Source: CAZOMR01 sp964580655
Lineage (GTDB): Bacteria; RBG-13-61-14; CAZOMR01
DNA length: 9,612 bases
Assembly (NCBI GenBank): GCA_964580655.1
Contig: CAZOMR010000124.1
Span: forward strand, 1-9,612
Direction: 5' to 3'
The translations under genes were made by a program, and so were the position numbers. This document shows positions 5,894-9,612 of the stretch, one piece after another. Below the pieces are notes generated by a model. The model was not told where the DNA came from. It made no database searches and worked only from the letters and a program-made list of their open reading frames with translations. The stretch's first letter is position 1, and every line of letters starts with the position of its first letter.

Positions 5894-7126
5894 TCAGGCT
5901 GAATATATCTTCCGGTCAACATCGCCTGCGCGGATTATTTCTCCCCTGTGGACAGTCCATTCAGGGAAGACGCGCTGACGGGATACCCTTTTTTCGCCCA
6001 CGCAGTCCTGGCAGGAGAACTCGCCAGAGGGTGCGCTGAACACGGTGAGGGACGCGGGCTTTCCCGGAGCGATCTCCCTCTCGATGCCCAGAATGCGCGC
6101 TGGCCTTGTGCTGGCTCGCTCAATCACATTCTCAAGGCTCATTCCCAGCGCAAGGAACTGTGTCATGACATTGGCAAAGGTCCTCGCATGCATGGGCGCA
6201 CTGACCGACCATAGATCAGACGAGATGGTGAACTCGGTAAAGCCCTCCTCAAGAGCGCGCTCCGCAGCTTCAAATGAGAAGCTTGCAAATCCGTGCCCGA
6301 TGTCAATGAGTACCCCCCTTTCCAGTGCATCTTGCGTCTCGGGCCTGAGCTTGCCCTTGTCCTCCAGGATGTTGTGCCCGGGGCTTCGCAGGGCGTGTGT
6401 AAGGATGTCTCCCTCGTGCATGTAAGGCAGTATCTCGGGCACGGTGGGCGGCGGGTTTGCAATGTGAATCATGACCGGGAGATCAAGCCTGTCCCCGGCT
6501 TCCCTTATCTTTCGCACATAATACATGGGGTCTTTGCGCACAGAGTCCTCGACACTCGCGCGGACCTTGAGGCCCTTGATCAGCGGATTAGCTTCCCGGA
6601 CACGCGTCATCATCTCGAAGTCTTCAAGCCCCGGTTTCAGGCGATAGAGGTCGCGAATGCGAATCCCGTCGCGCTTGATGTTCATGAGGGCAAAGACGTC
6701 TTCAAGGGCCCCTGCCGCGACATGCTGTTCAAACATTTGATAGTTGTTCGCGCCGGTTGTGCCTGCATCCAGCAGGGCGGTTACACCTGTCCGGGCTCCG
6801 ACGCGAGACAGCGGTGATCCGATCTTTTTATGAGACGGCGGCAGGAGGTGAGCGTGAAGGTCAACCCACCCGGGGCTTATATACATCCCGGAGCAGTCAA
6901 TGAGGCGCGCTCCCTGCGCCTTCAGCAGGCATGAAGGGTCTATCGCGGCAATGACTCCGCACGCAATACCGATGTCGCAGGTCTTGAATTCTCCCTGGAT
7001 AAAAGCGCGCCCGCTTTTCAGCACCACCTCGTAAGAAGAAGAATTTGCCCTGAGCGAGCCCGGGAGTATCATCCCGGCCGCTGTGATGCCGGAGGCCTTC
7101 AAGAATTCTCTACGAGCCAGGTTCAT
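5894..7126 (-). CDS. Tat-exported COG3964-type amidohydrolase/deacetylase
   Basis: A 410-residue metal-dependent hydrolase of the amidohydrolase superfamily. The N-terminus has a twin-arginine signal (ARREFLKAS, residues 4-12, hydrophobic stretch to about 22, likely cut after LRA-27), so the enzyme should act in the periplasm. Binuclear metal ligands are all visible: H91 and H93 in DLHAH, the carboxylatable K187 in GLKVRAS, H221 in MIHIAN, H244 in THALRS and D304 in SSDLW. The segment LIDIGHGFASFSFEAAERA (273-291) is characteristic of the COG3964 group, often mislabelled dihydroorotase. One member, Atu3266, was shown to hydrolyse acetyl-(R)-mandelate, but the substrate here is unknown. ATG 7126 is chosen because AGGGGGAT lies seven bases before it and the Tat signal then starts properly; an ATG ten codons upstream lacks such a site. 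It is 58 bases downstream of the response-regulator gene. Confidence 0.9.
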   Translation of the reverse strand: MNLARREFLKASGITAAGMILPGSLRANSSSYEVVLKSGRAFIQGEFKTCDIGIACGVIAAIDPSCLLKAQGARLIDCSGMYISPGWVDLHAHLLPPSHKKIGSPLSRVGARTGVTALLDAGTTGANNYQMFEQHVAAGALEDVFALMNIKRDGIRIRDLYRLKPGLEDFEMMTRVREANPLIKGLKVRASVEDSVRKDPMYYVRKIREAGDRLDLPVMIHIANPPPTVPEILPYMHEGDILTHALRSPGHNILEDKGKLRPETQDALERGVLIDIGHGFASFSFEAAERALEEGFTEFTISSDLWSVSAPMHARTFANVMTQFLALGMSLENVIERASTRPARILGIEREIAPGKPASLTVFSAPSGEFSCQDCVGEKRVSRQRVFPEWTVHRGEIIRAGDVDRKIYSA

Positions 7127-7147
7127 CACTGATCCCCCTGATTCTCT

Positions 7148-7175
7148 ATTGTGCAAGAGACTTCAGTCTCGACAA
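7148..7175 (-). promoter_or_regulatory. Possible promoter with embedded palindrome before the amidohydrolase
   Basis: On the minus strand TTGTCG (7175-7170, 4 of 6), a 16-base spacer and CACAAT (7153-7148, 4 of 6). The spacer holds an inverted repeat, GAGACT-GA-AGTCTC (7170-7157), placed where a regulator would block RNA polymerase. Each promoter element is weak on its own, and the palindrome may be coincidental. Confidence 0.3.
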
Positions 7176-7184
7176 GTTAATAAG

Positions 7185-7583
7185 TTAACGCCTGGCCTTA
7201 AGGAGTTTTTCCTTGATGATGTCCTTTATCCTGTCCACCATTTCTTCTATCCTGTCGGATTTCAAAATAAAGCTCTCAGCGCCAGCCTCATAACACAGGT
7301 CCATCAAGTCCATATCTCGTTTTGCGGAGTATATGACAATCAGGATATTGCGTGTGGCTGGATTTTGCTTCAGGGTCTTGCAGATTTCAATGCCGTCAAT
7401 TTCGGGCATCATGATGTCGAGAAGTATGAGATGTGGCTTATGGTTGATGACTTCCTGGTAGACATCGAGCCCTGAGATGACTGTGAAGACCTCGAAGCCT
7501 GCGGCCTCGAGTGCGTCCCTGGTGATTGCGAGGAGCAACTTGTTGTCGTCAGCAACGAGGACTCTGATTTTATCCTGGGTCAT
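7185..7583 (-). CDS. Single-domain response regulator (CheY-like receiver)
   Basis: The 132 residues form one receiver domain and nothing else. The acidic pair D12-D13 (VADDN), the phospho-acceptor D56 (LLDIMMP), the switch Ser86 (IYSAKRD) and K108 (ILKSD) are all in place, so it should be phosphorylated by a histidine kinase, which is not in this window. With no output domain it must act through protein contacts, or as a phosphate relay. It begins two bases after the stop of the cyclic-nucleotide-binding gene and has no clear ribosome-binding site of its own, which suggests translational coupling and a shared task with that protein and the potassium channel upstream. A short basic tail (KEKLLKARR) follows the last helix. 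Confidence 0.94.
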   Translation of the reverse strand: MTQDKIRVLVADDNKLLLAITRDALEAAGFEVFTVISGLDVYQEVINHKPHLILLDIMMPEIDGIEICKTLKQNPATRNILIVIYSAKRDMDLMDLCYEAGAESFILKSDRIEEMVDRIKDIIKEKLLKARR

Positions 7584-7585
7584 GC

Positions 7586-8137
7586 TTAAATCCGGGGGGT
7601 TTTGCTAAGGACCAGGCTGAGCACGGTCGTGAGCTTGACCACATCCTGGTTGGTTTTCTTCAGGCGTCCGGATATGATCTTCGCGATGTTCCGGATGATC
7701 CGGTATGCGTTTTGATAGTCGCTTTGGGCGAATCGGGAGAAGTCCTGGCTTCTCAGACGCATAAGCCGTGTGGGGGTCAGGGTCATCACTGTTGCGGTTC
7801 TCTGATCGGTATCAAAGATAAAGGCCATTTCGCCGAACATGTTCCCGGGGCCGAGACGGACCAGCACTTTATCTCGGCCAACCTGTTCCCCGGATTCTTC
7901 CGGATTGATCTTGAGGGTGATGGCCATGGAAATCTCGACTTCCCCCTCTTTGATCAGGTAGACGCAGTCTCCCTCCTCACCCTCGCGAACGATAGCCGTA
8001 TCAGGGGGAAACTCGATTTCCTGGCAAAATGCAAGAAGACTTCTCAGCCCTCCTTCGTCAACCCCTTCGAAAGCCGGCATTTGCTTCAGGAACTCAATCG
8101 CGTCCTGAGTGGCTTTTCCTTCGGACCCTTCAGACAT
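7586..8137 (-). CDS. Cyclic-nucleotide-binding-domain protein without output domain
   Basis: A 183-residue soluble protein with one Crp/PKA-type cyclic-nucleotide-binding domain (about 20-140). The phosphate-binding cassette is intact: FGEMA (101-105; E103 would bind the ribose hydroxyl) and R113-T114-A115 (R113 would bind the cyclic phosphate), so a cNMP ligand is plausible. A loop rich in polar residues (about 74-90) is inserted between beta strands, as in eukaryote-like CNB proteins. The C-terminal 40 residues are helical, with no helix-turn-helix, so this is not a Crp-type transcription factor. The ATG has AAGGT ten bases upstream, overlapping the stop of the channel gene, and the downstream receiver gene starts two bases after its stop. 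The likely partner is the channel or the receiver (inference). Thr114 resembles the Thr that favours cGMP in PKG and CNG channels. Confidence 0.9.
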   Translation of the reverse strand: MSEGSEGKATQDAIEFLKQMPAFEGVDEGGLRSLLAFCQEIEFPPDTAIVREGEEGDCVYLIKEGEVEISMAITLKINPEESGEQVGRDKVLVRLGPGNMFGEMAFIFDTDQRTATVMTLTPTRLMRLRSQDFSRFAQSDYQNAYRIIRNIAKIISGRLKKTNQDVVKLTTVLSLVLSKTPRI

Positions 8138-8149
8138 GGCACTGATACC

Positions 8150-9358
8150 TTATACCCTTATAGTCTCCTGTGCGACAGAGGATGCCCTGATATAGATTAG
8201 CAGGTCATCTTTCTTCAGACGGAATTTATCTGATGGATTCAGATGTACCTGGACCTTCTTGCCCTTGAAGAAGTAATCATCTTCCAGGCCTTCAAATTGC
8301 TTCTTGATAAACATGTCCACTGTGGACATATCCTCGGAGAGGATGTCATCGAGGCTGACCCCGCGTTCTTCTTCCGAGATCACCCCTATGACAAGGCCGT
8401 GATTTTTTTCCCTGAGATGTTCGCAGGCCTCCCTGAACTCGTGATCCACGAGATGTCCCGGAACAGGGGCATGGCAAAACATGGGATCCTTTGTGATGTT
8501 GAGCAAATTTTGCACTGCGTAAGTCAGCCCCGGTGCCATAATGGCGCGGGAAAGCAGGAAGTCATGATGTGCTCCATAAAGGACAATGGGGTCTACGCCG
8601 ACCCGCTTGAGGTGTGACAGGTTGTCCGGGGCCACCAGTTCAGCCGCGATCTTCAAACCAGGGTTGAGAGAGCGCGCGGCAAGAGCCGCAAGCAGGGTGC
8701 GCTCATCGGCGCGTGTGAATCCGGAGTTTATCGAGCCGTCGGCCAGAATCAGGAGCATTCTGGCATTTTTGATATTAGCGCGTTTCTGCACACTCTCCTG
8801 AGAGAAATCCCCACGCACGTATTTGATGTTGAATCTCCTGAATTTATAAAGGATTTCGGTGATCTGTTCTTCGGGCAGGTCATTAATCAGGACAACATCT
8901 CTTATGGCCTTCCCGGATCGCGTGGGCCCTTCGGACTTACGCTCCATGGAGTCCTGAAACATGGCCTCGAGAATCTTCTCTGCGTTCAAATTCCATCCGC
9001 AAAGCACGAGATGATCTCTAAGATTGACCTCTTTCATGCCTTTTCCCTCCAAAAGCCGGCGCTCAACAAACCGGGATGCGATAGTCGCAGTGAGTATGGC
9101 CATGAACACAAGGCTCAGACTCATCACAGCGATATTAAGAGCTTTTCCAAACAGGGTATTGGGAGTGATGTCTCCGTAGCCAGTGGTTGTGCTGGTAACG
9201 ATAAGCCAGTAGATAACATTGAAGATGGAATCAAACCCCCTGGAGTGATGACGCTCAAATATACTTACCCCCAAAGCGGCACAAATGATGAGAATACCGA
9301 GGATCACGAGCAGGCGGGCAGACGAGGTCTTCAGGATGTGTTCCTCTATCGAGGACAT
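8150..9358 (-). CDS. MthK-like two-TM potassium channel with RCK (TrkA) domain
   Basis: A predicted inner-membrane potassium channel subunit. From ATG 9358 it has 402 residues: TM1 (about 14-34), pore helix and selectivity filter TTTGYGD (57-63), TM2 (about 73-96), then a cytoplasmic RCK Rossmann domain (from about 116) and a TrkA-C-like region (about 292-402). The nucleotide loop reads CGWNLNAEK, like the GWS of MthK and unlike the GxGxxG of NAD-binding TrkA proteins, so NAD binding is doubtful. Only one acidic residue (E240) of the MthK calcium site seems to be kept. TM2 has no glycine at the usual gating hinge. ATG 9358 is preferred: a promoter at 9407-9435 would start transcription near 9400, leaving the alternative ATG 9397 almost leaderless and without a Shine-Dalgarno, whereas 9358 has GGGA upstream. 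It is first in a minus-strand cluster and 12 bases before the cyclic-nucleotide-binding gene. Confidence 0.93.
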   Translation of the reverse strand: MSSIEEHILKTSSARLLVILGILIICAALGVSIFERHHSRGFDSIFNVIYWLIVTSTTTGYGDITPNTLFGKALNIAVMSLSLVFMAILTATIASRFVERRLLEGKGMKEVNLRDHLVLCGWNLNAEKILEAMFQDSMERKSEGPTRSGKAIRDVVLINDLPEEQITEILYKFRRFNIKYVRGDFSQESVQKRANIKNARMLLILADGSINSGFTRADERTLLAALAARSLNPGLKIAAELVAPDNLSHLKRVGVDPIVLYGAHHDFLLSRAIMAPGLTYAVQNLLNITKDPMFCHAPVPGHLVDHEFREACEHLREKNHGLVIGVISEEERGVSLDDILSEDMSTVDMFIKKQFEGLEDDYFFKGKKVQVHLNPSDKFRLKKDDLLIYIRASSVAQETIRV

Positions 9359-9406
9359 GAGATTTCCCGGGAATTTCCCTTGATATGCCCTGCTCATCAG
9401 GCACTG

Positions 9407-9435
9407 AATTTAACATTTTTCGGATAAATTATCAA
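9407..9435 (-). promoter_or_regulatory. Sigma70 promoter of the channel operon
   Basis: On the minus strand TTGATA (9435-9430, 5 of 6), a 17-base spacer and TAAATT (9412-9407, 4 of 6) with TG one base upstream (extended -10). The palindrome GATAAATTATC (9423-9433) overlaps the -35. Initiation near 9400 would serve channel, cyclic-nucleotide-binding protein and receiver as one message. Confidence 0.5.
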
Positions 9436-9519
9436 GAAGAGGGAGTTGAGAACAGCGATTCCGCAAACCATCCCCTTGATGATGAATAAGGTGGCTGGCT
9501 GAAAGGAATTTTTCTTAAG

Positions 9520-9536
9520 GTTGATGCATAATCAAC
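9520..9536. promoter_or_regulatory. Operator-like inverted repeat upstream of the channel promoter
   Basis: GTTGAT (9520-9525) and ATCAAC (9531-9536) are perfect inverted arms around GCATA, about 85 bases upstream of the -35 of the channel promoter. This is the spacing of a distal activator or repressor site, but no regulator can be named. The remainder of 9436-9612 shows no gene and no clear terminator. Confidence 0.35.
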
Positions 9537-9612
9537 ATCGCGGAGACATTTTTAAGGGGCAGAGATTTAATTTTAGCTTGTGGGAGCACCCAGGAGAGAG
9601 ATTTCCCCTTGT

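Noticed and set aside
6293..6817. 174-residue plus-strand frame inside the amidohydrolase gene
   Set aside because: Antisense shadow of a gene whose catalytic residues are all intact; no domain and no ribosome-binding site.
9359..9397. Longer potassium channel from ATG 9397
   Set aside because: No Shine-Dalgarno and the predicted transcript would begin only a few bases upstream; still possible if transcription starts further up.

Overview
The window reads as a chromosomal segment of a Desulfobacterota (deltaproteobacterial) bacterium. This is inferred from gene content: the order rho-rpmE-prfA-prmC, a desulfobacterial-looking short cold-shock protein, a GAF-GGDEF protein of a deltaproteobacterial type, a Tat-exported amidohydrolase, moderate GC and canonical Shine-Dalgarno sites. 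No 16S rRNA or other marker confirms it. I see no insertion sequence, phage gene, CRISPR array, tRNA or rRNA.

Left half, plus strand (1-4811): an intergenic stretch with a CATCAA/TTGATG repeat cluster (56-113), then a good sigma70 promoter (193-221) driving a 67-residue cold-shock-domain protein (329-532). A 483-base gap follows. It carries a second sigma70-like promoter (725-753) and a leader of about 255 bases in front of rho. Next comes an information-processing cluster: rho (1016-2353, transcription termination factor), rpmE (2419-2631, zinc-type ribosomal protein L31 with a TTG start), a rho-independent terminator (2648-2680), prfA (2737-3828, release factor RF1) and prmC (3825-4811, the methyltransferase that modifies the GGQ glutamine of RF1). 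prfA and prmC overlap by ATGA.

Right half, minus strand (9435 down to 4808): five signalling or enzyme genes. From a promoter at 9407-9435 the order is an MthK-like two-TM potassium channel with a cytoplasmic RCK/TrkA region (8150-9358), a free-standing cyclic-nucleotide-binding-domain protein (7586-8137), a single-domain response regulator (7185-7583), a Tat-exported COG3964-type amidohydrolase (5894-7126) and a GAF-GGDEF nucleotide cyclase (4808-5833). The first three are 2-12 bases apart and look like one transcription unit. The last two each have a promoter-like sequence of their own. The cyclase stop codon overlaps that of prmC, tail to tail.

The most interesting points are: (i) the GGDEF protein has an intact GGDEF and I-site, but the Asp that reads guanine (PleD D344) is Ser234, the signature reported for Hypr enzymes that make 3',3'-cGAMP; (ii) a potassium channel lies next to a separate cyclic-nucleotide-binding protein and a receiver domain, which could be a split version of a cyclic-nucleotide-gated channel; (iii) Rho carries Tyr-Ser where E. 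coli Rho has Lys181-Ala182 in the P-loop; (iv) PrmC carries an exact 18-bp tandem duplication in its interdomain linker.
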